Shown in pieces: positions 39,501 to 53,112 of a stretch of DNA of 64,000 bases. Position numbers and translations under genes: made by a program. The stretch lies in the NCBI GenBank assembly GCA_029961685.1, contig JARWKL010000005.1, forward strand, positions 12,552,164-12,616,163, written 5' to 3'. How positions within the stretch are numbered: position 1 is the first letter of the stretch; each line of letters begins with the position of its first letter. Source of the stretch: Aristolochia californica. Taxonomy: Eukaryota > Streptophyta > Magnoliopsida > Piperales > Aristolochiaceae. Below the pieces are notes generated by a model, which made no database searches, was not told where the DNA came from, and saw only the letters and a program-made list of their open reading frames with translations.

Positions 39501-40541
39501 ACTAAAAAGAGCTTTCAATCCATAAAATTTACAGACACTCTTTGGAATTATCTCTCTCTACATTTGTGCACTATGCATTTCCATTTTAGAAGTTCTCTTT
39601 TTTCTTAAATCAAAACTTTGAGTTTTCGGTCTCCCTTCATCCCATAAACCAAAAAGGCAAATAGATCACCTCAAAATGCAAATTTGAGAGTTTATGCATG
39701 GAAAAAATGTAAACCAATAACAAATGCAAGTAAAGAAAATTTATTCAAACATAACAAATGAACACAAAAGTTTGGGAAATTCCACTAGTTCAACCCTAAC
39801 AGCTTGGAATTTTATAGGAAAGCGATTTCTTCCACACATGCTTTGAAAATGGATATGCATGCTTGAAACGTGTTCAAGATGCAAATCACCTATGGATCCA
39901 AAGCTTTTAAAGAGAATGACAAACGCTCTTTAAATTCTCAAGTGAACATGCGGTGGGATATTTACACGAGTCAAACGAGCCATTATTTTACCCACTTACA
40001 AAAAGCTGACCTAACGATCAGAGTTGATTGTAAAGTGATTTATCATGCATAACGGACTATATTACCCTAACAAATGACTATGGGTTGGGTGTCAACACTC
40101 AGTTAAAAATCCCCCTCCGCCCCTTTTTCCTGATGTTTGCAAAACCTGATATATAAACGCTAAAAAGAGCTTACAATCCCTAAAAATTACTGACACTCCT
40201 AGGAATTATCTCTCTCTACATTTGTACATTGTACATTTCCATTTTTGATGTTCTCATTTTTCTGAAATAAAAACATTGAGTTTTCGGTCTCCCTTCATCC
40301 CGTAAACCAAAAATACGAATAGATCACCACAAAATGAAAATTTTAGAGTTTATGTTTTAAAAATATTTTAAAAAATAAGAAATGTAAGTAAAGAAAATTT
40401 ATTCACACACCACAAATGAACCCAAAAGTTTTGCTGTCCAAGTTTGAGAAATTCCACCAGTTCAACCCTAACAGCTAGGAATTTTAGTAGAATGAGATTT
40501 CTTCCACCCATGCTTTAAAAATGGATATGCATGCTTGAAAT
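36561..40541 (+). repeat. Copies 55-60: A, A/B, C, A, B, C
   Basis: Anchors are at 36561 (A), 37218 (A head, B tail), 37883 (C), 38554 (A), 39211 (B) and 39870 (C). Rare shared variants place this block as the counterpart of 53.3-57.7 kb. They are ACTCAATGAAAAAT, CTAATTGTT, CACCACCAATG, an 8-bp loss giving TTTGGACTAG, AACAGTAAGTT, TTTTTACCCACTTACC, and a 14-bp loss giving CACAAAAGTTTGGG with CTTTGAAAATGG. Confidence 0.88.
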
Positions 40542-43500
40542 GTGTTAAAGATTCAAATCACCTATGGATTCAAACCTTTTAAAGAGAATTACAAACGCTC
40601 ATTAAATTCTCAAGTGAACGTGCGGTGGGATATTTACCCGAGTCAATCGAGCATTTGTTTTGCCCACTTACAAAAAGCTGACCTAACGATCATAGATGAT
40701 TGGAAAGTGATTTATCATGCGTAACGGGCTATATTACCCTAAGAAATGACTTATGGATTTGAAGTCAATACTCAGTCAAAAATCCCCCGCCTCACCCTTT
40801 TCCCGACGAGTGCAAAACCTGATATATAAACACTAAAAAGAGCTTACAATCCATAAAAATTACAGACACTCTTTGGAATTATCTCTCTCTACATTTGTGC
40901 ATTGTGAATTTCCATTTTAGAAGTTCTCTTTTTTCTTAAATCAAAACTTTGAGTTTTCGGTCTCCCTTCATCCCGTAAACCAAAAAGGCAAATAGATCAC
41001 CTCAAAATGCAAATTTTAGAGTTGATGCATGGAAAAAAATTAAACCAATAAAAAATGCAAGTAAAGAAAATTTACTCAAACACAACACATGAACACAAAA
41101 GTTTTGCAGTCCAAGTTTGGGAAATTCCACTAGTTCAACCCTAACAGCTTGGAATTTTATAGGAAAGAGATTTCTTCCACACTTGCTTTAAAAATGGATA
41201 TGCCTGCTTGAAACCTGTTAAAGATGCAAATCACCTATGGATCTAAAGCTTTTAAAGAAAATGACAAATGCTCTTTAAATTCTCAAGTGAGCATGCGGTG
41301 GGAGATTTACCAGAGTCAAACGAGCGATTATTTTGCCCACTTACAAAAAGTTGACCTAACGATCATACTTAATTGTAAAGTGATTTATAATGCGTAACGG
41401 ACTATATTACCGTGTGAAATGGCTTATGGGTTGGGAGTCAACACGCAGTTAAAAACCCCCCTCCACCCCTTTTTCCTGACGATTGTAAAACCTGATATAT
41501 AAAGCTCAAAAGAGCTTACAATCCTTAAAATTACAGTGACTCTTTGAAATTGTCACTCTCTACATTTGTGGATTCTGCATTACCATTTTTAGATGTACTC
41601 ATTTTTCTTAAATAAAAACTTTGAGTTTTTGGTCTCCCTTCATCCCGTTAACCACAAAATAGAAAATTTTAGAGTTTAAATTTGGAAAAAATTTTAAAAA
41701 ATAACAAATGTAAGTAAAGAAAATTTATTCACACACCACAAATGAACCCAAAAGTTTTGCTGTCCAAGTTTGGGAAATTCCACTAGTTCAACCCTAACAG
41801 CTTGGAATTTTATAAGAAAGAGATTTCTTCCACGCATGCTTTAAAAATGGATATGCATGCATGAAACGTGTTAAAGATGCAAATAACCTATGGATCAAAA
41901 CCTTTTGAAGAGAATGACAAACGTTCATTAAATTCTAAAGTAAACGTGTGGTGTGATATTTACCTGAGTCAAACTAGCCATTATTTTGCCCACTTACAAA
42001 AAGCTGACCTAACGATCATAGATGATTGTAAAGTGATTTATCATGCGTTACGGGCTATATAACCCTAAGAAATGACTTATGGAATGGGAGTCAACATTCA
42101 GTTGAAAATTCCTCAACAATTGCAAAACCTGATATATAAAAACTAAAAAGAGCTTAGAATCCCTAAAAATTACAGACACTCCTTGGAATTATCTCTCTCT
42201 ACATTCGTGCATTGTGCATTTCCATTTTCGATGTACTCATTTTTCTTAAATAATAACTTTGAGTTTTCGGTCTCCCTTCATCCCGCAAACCAAAAATGCG
42301 AATAGATCACCACAAAATGAAAATTTTATAGTTGATGTTTGGAAAAAAATTAAAACAATAACAAATGTAAGTAAAGAAAATTTATTCACACACCACAAAT
42401 GAACCCAAAAGTTTTGTTGTCCCAGTTTTGGAAATTCCACTAGTTCAACTCTAACAGCTTGGAATTTTATAAGAAAGAAATTACTTCCACACATGCTTTA
42501 AAAATGGATATGCATGCATGAAACGTGTTAAAGATACAAATCACCTATGGATCAAAACCTTTTGAAGAGAATGACAAACGTTCATTAAATTCTAAAGTGA
42601 ATGTGCGATGGGATATTTACCTGAGTCAAACTAGCCATTATTTTGCCCACTTACAAAAAGCTGACCTAACGATCATATATGATTGAAAAGTGATTTATCA
42701 TGCGTTACGGGCTATATAACCCTAAGAAATGACTTATGGATTGGGAGTCAACACTCAGTTAAAAATTCCCCGACGATTCCGAAACCTGATATATAAAAAC
42801 TAAAAAGAGCTTACAATCCCTAAAAATTACAAACACTCCTTGGAATTATCTCTCTCTATATTTTTGCATTGTGCATTTCCATTTTAGATGTACTCATTTT
42901 TCTTAAATAAAAAACTTTGAGTTCTCAGTCTCCCTTCATCCCGTAAACAAAAAATGTGAATAGATCACCACAAAATGAAAATTTTAGAGTTTATGTTTTA
43001 AAAAAATTTTAAAAAATAAGAAATTTAAATAAAGAAAATTTATTCACACACAGCAAATGAACCCAAAAGTGTTGCTGTCAAGTTCGGGAAATTCCACCAG
43101 TTCAACCCTAACTGGTTGGAATATTATAAGAAAGAGATTTCTTCCACACATGCATTAAAAATGGATATGCATGCTTGAAACGTGTTAAAGATGCAAATCA
43201 CCTATGGATCCAAACCCTTTAAAGAAAATGACAAACGATCATTAAATTCTCAAGTGAACGTACGGTGGGATATTTACCCGAGTCAAACGAGCCGTTGTTT
43301 TGCCCACTTACAAAAAGCTGACCTAATGATCATAGATGATTGCAAAGTGATTTATCATGCGTAACGGCCTATATTACCCTAGGAAATGACTTATGGATTG
43401 GGAGTCAACACTCAGTCAAAAATACCCCGCCTCACCCTTTTCCCGACGATTGCAAAACCTGATATATAAACACTAAAAAGAGCTTACAATCCATATAATT

Positions 43501-45837
43501 TACAGACACTCTTTGGAATTATCTCTCTGTACATTTGTGCATTGTGCATTTCCATTTTAGAAGTTCTCTTTTTCTTATCGGTCTCCCTTCATCCCGTAAA
43601 CCAAAAAGGCAAATAGATCACCTCAAAATGCAAATTTTGGAGTTGATGCATGGAAAAAATTTAAACCAATAACAAATGCAAGTAAAGAAAATTTATTCAA
43701 TCACAAGAAATGAACACAAAAGTTTTGCAGTCCAAGTTTCGGAAATTACATTAGTTCAACCCTAACAGCTTGGAATTTTATAGGTAAGAGATTTCTTCCA
43801 CACATGCTTTAAAAATTGATATGCCTGCTTGAAACCTATTAAAGATGCAAATCACCTAAGGATCCAAAACTTTTAAAGAGAATGACAAACGCTCTTTAAA
43901 TTCTCAAGTGAACATGCGGTGGGAAATTTACCAAAGTCAAACGAGCCATTATTTTGCCCACTTACAAAAAGTTGACCTAACGATCATACTTGACTGTAAA
44001 GTGATTTATCATGCGTAACGGACTATATTACCCTAAGAAATGACTTATGGGTTGGGAGTCAACACTCAGTTAAAATTCCCCCCTCCTCCCCTTTTTCCTG
44101 ACGATTGCAAAACCTGATATATAAAAGCTAAAAAGAGCTTACAATCCCTAAAATTACTGTGACTCTTTGAAATTGTCACTCTCTACATTTCTGCATTGTG
44201 CATTTCAATTTTAGATGTACTCATTTTTCTTAAATAAAAACTTTGAGTTTTCGGTCTTCCTTCATCCCGTAAACCAAAAATACAAATAGCTTACCACAAA
44301 ATGAAAATTTTAGAGTTTATGTTTGGATAAATTTTAAAATAATAACAAATGTAAGTAAAGAAAATTTATTCACACACCACAAATGAACCCAAAAGTTTTG
44401 CTGTCCAAGTTTGGGAAATTCCACTAGTTCAACCCTAGCAGCTTGGAATTTTATAAGAAAGAGATTTCTTCCACACATGCTTTAAAAATGGATATGCATG
44501 TATGAAACGTGTTAAAGATGCAAATCACCTATGGATCAAAACCTTTTGAAGAGAATGACAAACGTTCATTAAATTCTAAAGTGAACGTGTGGTGTGATAT
44601 TTACCTGAGTCAAACTAGCCATTATTTTGCCCACATACAAAAAGCTGACCTAACGATCATAGATGCTTGTAAAGTGATTTAGCATGCGTTACGGGCTATA
44701 TAACCCTAAGAAATGACTTATGGATTGGGAGTCAACATTCAGTTGAAAATTCCTCAACGATTGCAAAACCTGATATATAAAAACTAAAAAGAGCTTAGAA
44801 TCCCTAAAAATTACAGACACTCCTTGGAATTATCTCTCTCTACATTTGTGCATTGTGCATTTCCATTTTCGATGTACTCATTTTTCTTAAATAAAAACAT
44901 TGAGTTTTCGGTCTCCCTTCATCCCGCAAACCAAAAATGTGAATAGATCACCACAAAATGAAAATTTTATAGTTGATGTTTGGAAAAAATTTAAAACAAT
45001 AACAAATGTAAGTAAAGAAAATTTATTCACACACCACAAATGAACCCAAAAGTTTTGTTGTCCAAGTTTGAGAAATTCCACTAGTTCAACTCTAACAGCT
45101 TGGAATTTTATAAGAATGAGATTTCTTCCACACATGCTTTAAAAATGGATATACATGCTTGAAACGTGTTAAAGATACAAATCACCTATGGATCAAAACC
45201 TTTTGAAGAGAATGACAAACGTTCCTTAAATTCTAAAGTGAACGTGCGATGGGATATTTACCTGAGTCAAACTATCCATTATTTTGCCCACTTACAAAAA
45301 GCTGATCTTACGATCATATATGATTGAAAAGTGATTTAACATGCGTTATGGGCTATATAACCCTAAGAAATGACTTATGGGTTGGGAGTCAACACTCAGT
45401 TAAAAATCCCCCTCCACCCGTTTTTCCTAACGATTGCAAAACCTGATATATAAATGCTAAAAAGAGCTTACAATCCCTAAAATTACAGTGACTCTTTGAA
45501 ATTGTCTTTCTCTACATTTGTGCAATCTGCATTTCCATTTTTGATGTACTCATTTTTCTTAAATAAAAACTTTGAGTTTTCGGTCTCCATTCATCCCGTA
45601 AACCGAAAAAGCAAATAGATCACCACAAACTGAAAATTTTATAGTTTATGTTTGGAAAAAATTTAAAACAATAACAAATGTAAGTAAAGAAAATTTATTC
45701 ACACACCACAAATGAACCCAAAAGTTTTGTTGTCCAAGTTTGGGAAATTCCACTTGTTCAACTCTAACAGCTTGGAATTTTATAAGAAAGAAATTTCTTC
45801 CACACATGCTTAAAAAATGGATATGCATGCATGAAAC
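40542..45837 (+). repeat. Copies 61-68: tetramer B C A A in tandem duplicate (~2.64 kb period)
   Basis: Anchors are at 40542 (B), 41215 (C), 41868 (A) and 42525 (A), then 43182 (B), 43836 (C), 44509 (A) and 45166 (A). Corresponding anchors are 2640-2641 bp apart, except the C pair, where local losses change the value. Shared rare variants include GCCTGCTTGAAACC and TTTACCA(A/G)AGTC (C pair), GTGTGGTGTGATATT and CATTCAGTTGAAAATTCCTC (first A pair), and ATATATGATTGAAAAG (second A pair). About 20 bp are missing near 41655 (upstream of 41868) and near 43577 (upstream of 43836). Confidence 0.87.
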
Positions 45838-48800
45838 GTGTTAAAGATACAAATCTCCTATGGATCAAAACCTTTTGAAGAGAATGACAAACGTTCATTA
45901 AATTCTAAAGTGAACGTGCGATGGGATATTTACCTGAGTCAAACTAGCCATTATTTTTCCCACTTACAAAAAGCTAACCTAACGATGATATATGATTGAA
46001 AAGTGATTTATCATGCGTTACAGGCTATATAACCCTAAGAAATGACTTATGGATTGGGAGTCAACATTCAGTTAAAATTTCCCTGACGATTCCGAAACCT
46101 GATATATAAAAACCAAAAAGAGCTTACAATCCCTAAAAATTACAAACACTCCTTGGAATTATCTCTCTCTATATTTTTGCATTGTGCATTTCCATTTTAG
46201 ATGTAGTCATTTTTCTTAAATAAAAAACTTTGAGTTCTCAGTCTCCCTTCATCCCGTAAACAAAAAATGTGAATAGATCACTATAGAATGAAAATTTTAG
46301 AGTTTATGTTTTAAAAAAATTTTAAAAAATAAGAAATATAAATAAAGAAAATTTATTTACACACAACAAATGTACCCAAAAGTTTTGCTGTCCAAGTTCG
46401 GGAAATTCCACCAGTTCAACCCTAACTGCTTGGAATATTATAAGAAAGAGATTTCTTCCACACATGCTTTAAAAATGGATATGCATGCTTGAAATGTGTT
46501 AAAGATGCAAATCACCTATGGATCCAAACTCTTTAAAGAAAATGACAAACGATCATTAAATTCTAATGTGAACGTACGGTGGGATATTTACCCAAGTCAA
46601 ACGAACCATTGTTTTGCCCACTTACAAAAAGCTGGCCTAATGATCATAGATGATTGGAAAGTGATTTATCATGCGTAACGGGCTATATTACCCTAAGAAA
46701 TGACTTACGGATTGGGAGTCAACACTTAGTCAAAAATCCCGGCCTCACCCTTTTCCCGACGATGGCAAAACCAGATATATAAACACTAAAAAGAGCTTAC
46801 AATCCATAAAATTTATAGACACTCTTTGGAATTATCTCTCTCTACATTTGTGCATTGTGCATTTCAATTTTAGAAGTTCTCTTTTTTCTTAAATCAAAAC
46901 TCATAGTTTTCGGTCTCCCTTCATCCCATGAACCAAAAAGGCAAATAGATCAACCCAAAATGCAAATTTTAGAGTTTATGCATGGAAAAAATTTAAACCA
47001 ATAACAAATGCAAGTAAAGAAAATTTATTCAAACACAACAAATGAACACAAAAGTTTTTCAGTCCAAGTTTGGGAAATTCCACTAGTTAAACCCTAACAG
47101 CTTGGAATTTTATAGGAAAGAGATTTCTTCCACACATGCTTTAAAAATGGATATGTATGCTTGAAACCTGTTAAAGATGCAAATAGCCTATGGATCCAAA
47201 GCTTTTAAAGAGAATGACAATCGCTCTTTAAATTCTCAAGTGAACATGCGGTGGGATATTTACCCGAGTGAAACGAGCAATTATTTTGCCCACTTACAAA
47301 AAGTTGACCTAACGATCATACTTGATTGTAAAGTGATTTATCATGCGTAACAGACTATATTACCCTAAGAAATGACTTATGGGTTGGGAGTCAACACTCA
47401 GTTAAAAATCCCCCTCCTCCCCTTTTTCTTGATGATTGCAAAACCTGATATATAAAAGCTAAAAAGAGCTTACAATCCCTAAAATTATAGTGACTCTTTG
47501 AAATTGTCACTCTCTACATTTGTGCATTGTGGATTTAGATTTTAGATGTACTCATTTTTCTTCAATAAAAACTTTGAGTTTTTGGTCTCCCATCAACCCG
47601 TAAACTAAAAATGCAAGTAAATCACCACAAAATGAAAATTTCAGAGTTAATGTTTGGAAAAAAATTAAAACAATAAAAAAATGTACGTAAAGAAAATTTA
47701 TTCACACATCACAAATGAACCCAAAAGTTTTGTTGTCCAAGTTTTGGAAATTCCACTAGTTCAACCCTAACAGCTTGGAATTTTATAAGAAAAAGATTTC
47801 TTCCACACATGCTTTCAAAATGGATATGCATGAATGAAAGGTGTTAAAGATACAAATCACCAATGCATCAAAACCTTTTGAAGTGAATGACAAACGTTCA
47901 TTAAATTCTAAAGTGAACGTGCGGTGGGATATTTACCTGAGTCCAACTAGCCATTATTTTGCCCACTTACAAAAAGCTGACCTAACGATGATAGATGATT
48001 GTAAAGTTATTTATCATGCGTTACGGGCTATATTACCCTAAGAAATGACTTATGGATTGGGAGTTAACACTCAGTTAAAAATTCCCCGACGATTGCAAAA
48101 CCTGATATATAAAAACTAAAAAGAGCTTACAATCCCTAAAAATTATAGACACTCATTGGAATTATCTTTCTCTACATTTGTGCATTGTGCATTTCTATTT
48201 TAGATGTACTCATTTTTCTTAAATAAAAACTTTGAGTTTTCGGTCTCCCTTCATCCCCTAAACCGAAAATGCAAATAGATCACCACAAAAAGAAAATTTT
48301 AGAGTTTATGTTTTAAAAAAATTTTAAAAAATAAGAAATGTATGTAATGAAAATTTTTTCACCCACCACAAATGAACCCAAAAGTTTTTCTGTCCAAGTT
48401 TTGGAAATTCCACTAGTTCAACCCTAACAGCTTGGAATTTTATAAGAATAAGATTTATTTAACACATGCTTTAAAAATTGATATGCATGCTTCAAACGTG
48501 TTAAAGATGCAAATCACCTATGGATCGAGAGCTTTTAAAGAGAATGACAAACACTCATTAAATTCTCAAGTGAACGTGCAGTGGGAAATTTACTCGAGTC
48601 AAATGAGCCATTGTTTTGCCCACTTACAAAAAGCTGACCTAACGATCATAGATGATTGGAAAGTGATTTATCATGCGTAACGGGCTATATTACCCTAAGA
48701 AATGACTTATGGATTCAGAGTCAACACTCAGTCAAAAATCCCCCGCCTCACCCTTTTCCCAACGATTGCAAAACCTGATATATAAACACTAAAAAGAGCT

Positions 48801-50499
48801 TACAATCCATAAAAATTACAGACACTCTTTGGAATTATCTCTCTCTACATTGGTGCGATGTGCATTTCCATTTTAGAAGTTCTCTTTTTTCTTAAATCAA
48901 AACATTGAGTTTTCGGTCTCCCTTCATCCCGTAAACCAAAAAGGCAAATAGATCACCTCAAAATGCAAATTTTGGAGTTGATGCATGGAAAAAATTTAAA
49001 CCAATAACAAATGAAAATAAAGAAAATTTATTCAAACACAACAAATTAACACAAAAGTTTTGCAGTCCAAGTTTGGGAAATTCCACTAGTTCAACCCTAA
49101 CAGCTTGGAATTTTATAGGAAAGAGATTTCTTCCACACATGCTTTAAAAATGGATATGCCTGCTTGAAACCTGTTAAAAATGCAAATCACCTATGGATCC
49201 AAAGATTTTAAAGAGAATGACAAACGCTCTTTAAATTCTCAAGTGAACATGCGGTGGGATATTTACCCGAGTCAAACGAGCCATTATTTTACCCACTTAA
49301 AAAAAGTTGACCTAATGATCATATATGATTGAAAAGTGATTTATCATGCGTTACGGGCTATATAACCCTAAGAAATGACTTATGGATTGGGAGTCAACAC
49401 TCAGATAAAAATTCCCCGACGATTGCAAAACCTGATATATAAAAACCAAAAAAAGCTTACAATCCCTAAAAATTACAAACACTCCTCGGAATTATCTCTC
49501 TCTATATTTTTGCATTGTGCATTTCCATTTTATATGTACTCATTTTTCTTAAATAAAAAACTTTGAGTTCTTAGTCTCCCTTCATCCTGTAAACAAAAAA
49601 TGCGAATAGATCACCAGAAAATGAAAATTTTAGAGTTTATGTTTTAAAAAAATTTTAAAAAATAAGAAATGTAAATAAAGAAAATTTATTCACACACAAC
49701 AAATGAACCCAAAAGTTTTGCTGTCCAAGTTCGGGAAATTCCACCAGTTCAACCCTAACAGCTTGGAATATTATAAGAAAGAGATTTCTTCCACACATGC
49801 TTTAAAAATGGATATGCATGCTTGAAACCTTTTAAAGATGCAAATAGCCTATGGATCCAAAGCTTTTTAAGAGAATGACAAACGATCATTAAATTCTCAA
49901 GTGAACGTACGGTGGGATATTTACCCGAGTCAAACGAGCCGTTGTTTTGCCCACTTACCAAAAGCTGGCCTGACGATCATAGATGATTGGAAAGTGATTT
50001 ATCATGCGTAACGGGTTTTATTACCCTAAGAAATGACTTACGGATTGGGAGTCAACACTTAGTCAAAAATCCCGGCCTCACCCTTTTCCCGACGATGGCA
50101 AAACCTGATATATAAACACTAAAAAGAGCTTACAATCCATAAAATTTATAGACACTCTTTGGAATTATCTCTCTCTACATTTGTGCATTGTGCATTTCCA
50201 TTTAGAAGTTCTCTTTTTTCTTAAATCAAAACTCTGAGTTTTCGGTCTCCCTTCATCTCGTGAACCAAAAAGACAAATAGATCACCTCAAAATGCAAATT
50301 TTAGAGTTTATGGATGGAAAAAATTTAAGCCAAAAACAAATGCAAGTAAAAAAAATTTATTCAAACACAACAAATGAACACAAAAGTTTTGCAGTCTCAG
50401 TTTGGGAAATTCCACTAGTTCAACCCTAACAGCTTGGAATTTTATAGGAAAGAGATTTCTACCACACATGCTTTAAAAATGGATAAGTCTGCTTGAAAC
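45838..50499 (+). repeat. Copies 69-75: A B C A B, C/A, B (local ~3.33-kb pentamer)
   Basis: Anchors are at 45838 (A), 46496 (B), 47168 (C), 47841 (A), 48498 (B), 49171 (C head changing to A) and 49829 (B). Offsets 45838 to 49171, 46496 to 49829 and 47168 to 50500 are each 3332-3333 bp. Earlier copies at 42525, 43182 and 43836 precede these by 3313-3332 bp. The copies at 42525, 45838 and 49171 share ATATATGATTGAAAAG and, downstream, TATATTTTTGCATTG with AAAAAACTTTGAGTTCT. The copies at 47841 and 48498 carry the AAGTGAATGAC and GGATCGAGAGC variants that return at 61733 and 62389. Confidence 0.86.
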
Positions 50500-53112
50500 C
50501 TGTTAAAGATGCAAATAGCCTATGGATCCAAAGCTTTTAAAGAGAATGACAAACGCTCTTTAAATTCTCAAGTGAACATGCGGTGGGATATTTACCCGAG
50601 TGAAATGAGCCATTATATTGCCCACTTACAAAAAGTTGACCTAACGATCATACTTGATTGTAAAGTGATTTATCATGCGTAACAGACTATATTACCCTAA
50701 GAAATGACTTATGAATTGGGAGTCAACACTCAGTTAAAAATCCCCGTCCACCCATTTTTCCTAACGATTGCAAAACCTGATATATAAAAGCTAAAAAGAG
50801 CTTAAAATCCCTAAAATTACAGTGACTCTTTGAAATTGTCTTTCTCTACATTTGTGCATTCTGCATTTCCATTTTAGATGTACTCATTTTTCTTTAATAA
50901 AAAACCTTGAGTTTCTGGTGTCCCTTCATCCCGTTAACCAAAAATGCAAATAGATCACCACAAAATGAAAATTTGATAGTTTATGTTTGGAAAAAATTTA
51001 AAACTATAACAAATGTAAGTAAAGAAAATTTATTCACACACCACAAATGAACCCAAAAGTTTTGTTGTCCAAGTTTGGGAAATTCCACTAGTTCAACTCT
51101 AACAGCTTGGAATGAAAGAGATTTCTTCCACACATGCTTTAAAAATGGATATGCATGCATGAAACGTGTTAAAGATGCAAATCACCTATGGATCAAAACC
51201 TTTTGAAGAGAATGACAAACGTTCATTAAATTCTAAAGTGAACGTGTGGTGGGATATTTACCTGAGTCAAACTAGCCATTATTTTGCCCATTTACAAAAA
51301 GCTGACCTAACGATCATAGATGATTGTAAAGTGATTTATCATGCGTTACGGGAAAAATAACCCTAAAAAATGACTTATGGATTGGGAGTCTACACTCAAT
51401 TAAAAATTCCCCGACGATTGCAAAACCTGATATATAAAAACTAAAAAGAGCTTACAATGCCTAAAAATTACATACACTCCTTGGAATTATCTCTCTCTAC
51501 ATTTGTGCATTGTGCATTTCCATTTTCAATGTAATCATTTTTCTTAAATAAAAACTTGGATTTTTCGGTGTCCCTTCATCCCGTTAACCAAAAATGCAAA
51601 TAGATCACCACAAAATCAAAATTTTAGAGTTTATGTTTTAAAAAAATTTAAAACAATAACAAATGTAAGGAAAGAAAATTTATTCACACACCACAAATGA
51701 ACCCAAAAGTTTTGTTGTCCAAGTTTGGGAAATTCCACTAGTTCCACCCTAACAGCTTGGAATTTTATAAGAAAGAGATTTCTTCCACACATGCTTTAAA
51801 AATGGATATGCATGCATGAAACGTGTTAAAGATGCAAATCACCTATGGATCAAAACCTTTTGAAGAGAATGACAAACGTTCATTAAATTCTAAAGTGAAC
51901 GTGTGGTGGGATATTTACCTGAGTCAAACTAGCCATTATTTTGCCCATTTACAAAAAGCTGACCTAACGATCATAGATGATTGTAAAGTGATTTATCATG
52001 CGTTACGGGAAAAATAACCCTAAGAAATGACTTATGGATTGGGAGTCAACACTCAATTAAAAATTCCCCGACGATTGCAAAACCTGATATATAAAAACTA
52101 AAAAGAGCTTACAATGCCTAAAAATTACAGACACTCCTTGGAATTATCTCTCTCTACATTTGTGCATTGTGTATTTCCATTTTCAATGTAATCATTTTTC
52201 TTAAATAAAAACTTGGATTTTTCGGTGTCCCTTCATCCCGTTAACCAAAAATGCAAATAGATCACCAGAAAATCAAAATTTTAGAGTTTATGTTTTAAAA
52301 AAATTTAAAACAATAACAAATGTAAGGAAAGAAAATTTATTCACACACCACAAATGAACCCAAAAGTTTTGCTGTCCAAGTTTGGGAAATTCCACTAGTT
52401 CAACTCTAACAGCTTGGAATTTTATAAGAATGAGATTTCTTCCACACATGCCATAAAAATGGATATGCATGCATGAACGTGTTAAAGATGCAAATGCCCT
52501 ATGGATCAAAACCATTTGAAGAGAATGGCAAACATTCATTAAATTCCAAAGTGAAAGTGCGGTGGGATATTTAACTGAGTCAAACTAGCCATTGACCTAA
52601 CGATCATAGATGATTGTAAAGTGATTTATCATACGTTACGGGCTATATTACCTTAAGAAATGACATATGGATTGGGAGTCAACACTCTGTTAAAAATTCC
52701 CCGACGATTGCAAAACTTCATATATAAAAACTAAAAAGAGCTTACAATCCCTAAAAATTACAGACACTCCATGGAATTATCTCTCTCTACATTTGTGCAT
52801 TGTGCATTTCCATTTTAGATGTACTCATTTTTCTTAAATAAAAACTTTGAGTTTTTGGTCTCCCTTCATCCCGTAAACATAAAATACGAATAGATCACCA
52901 CAAAATGAAAATTTAAGAGTTTATGTTTTAAAAATATTTTTAAAAATAAGAAATGTAAGTAAGGAATATTTATTCAATCACAACAAATGAACACAAAAGT
53001 TTTACAATCCAAGTTTGGGAAATTACACTAGTTCAACACTAACAGCTTGGAATTTTATAGGAAATAGATTTCTTCCACACATGCTTTAAAAATGGATATG
53101 CATGCATGAAAC
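50500..53112 (+). repeat. Copies 76-79: C A A A with a very recent duplication
   Basis: Anchors are at 50500 (C), 51166, 51823 and 52479 (all A). The heads at 51166 and 51823 are identical for about 190 bp and share the private ending GTTACGGGAAAAATAACCC. Their tails share ACAATGCCTAAAAA, CAATGTAATC, CTTGGATTTTTCGGTG and GTAAGGAAAG with only a few differences. The unit at 52479 is about 634 bp because roughly 23 bp are missing at about 52593 (GCCATTGACC). Confidence 0.88.
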
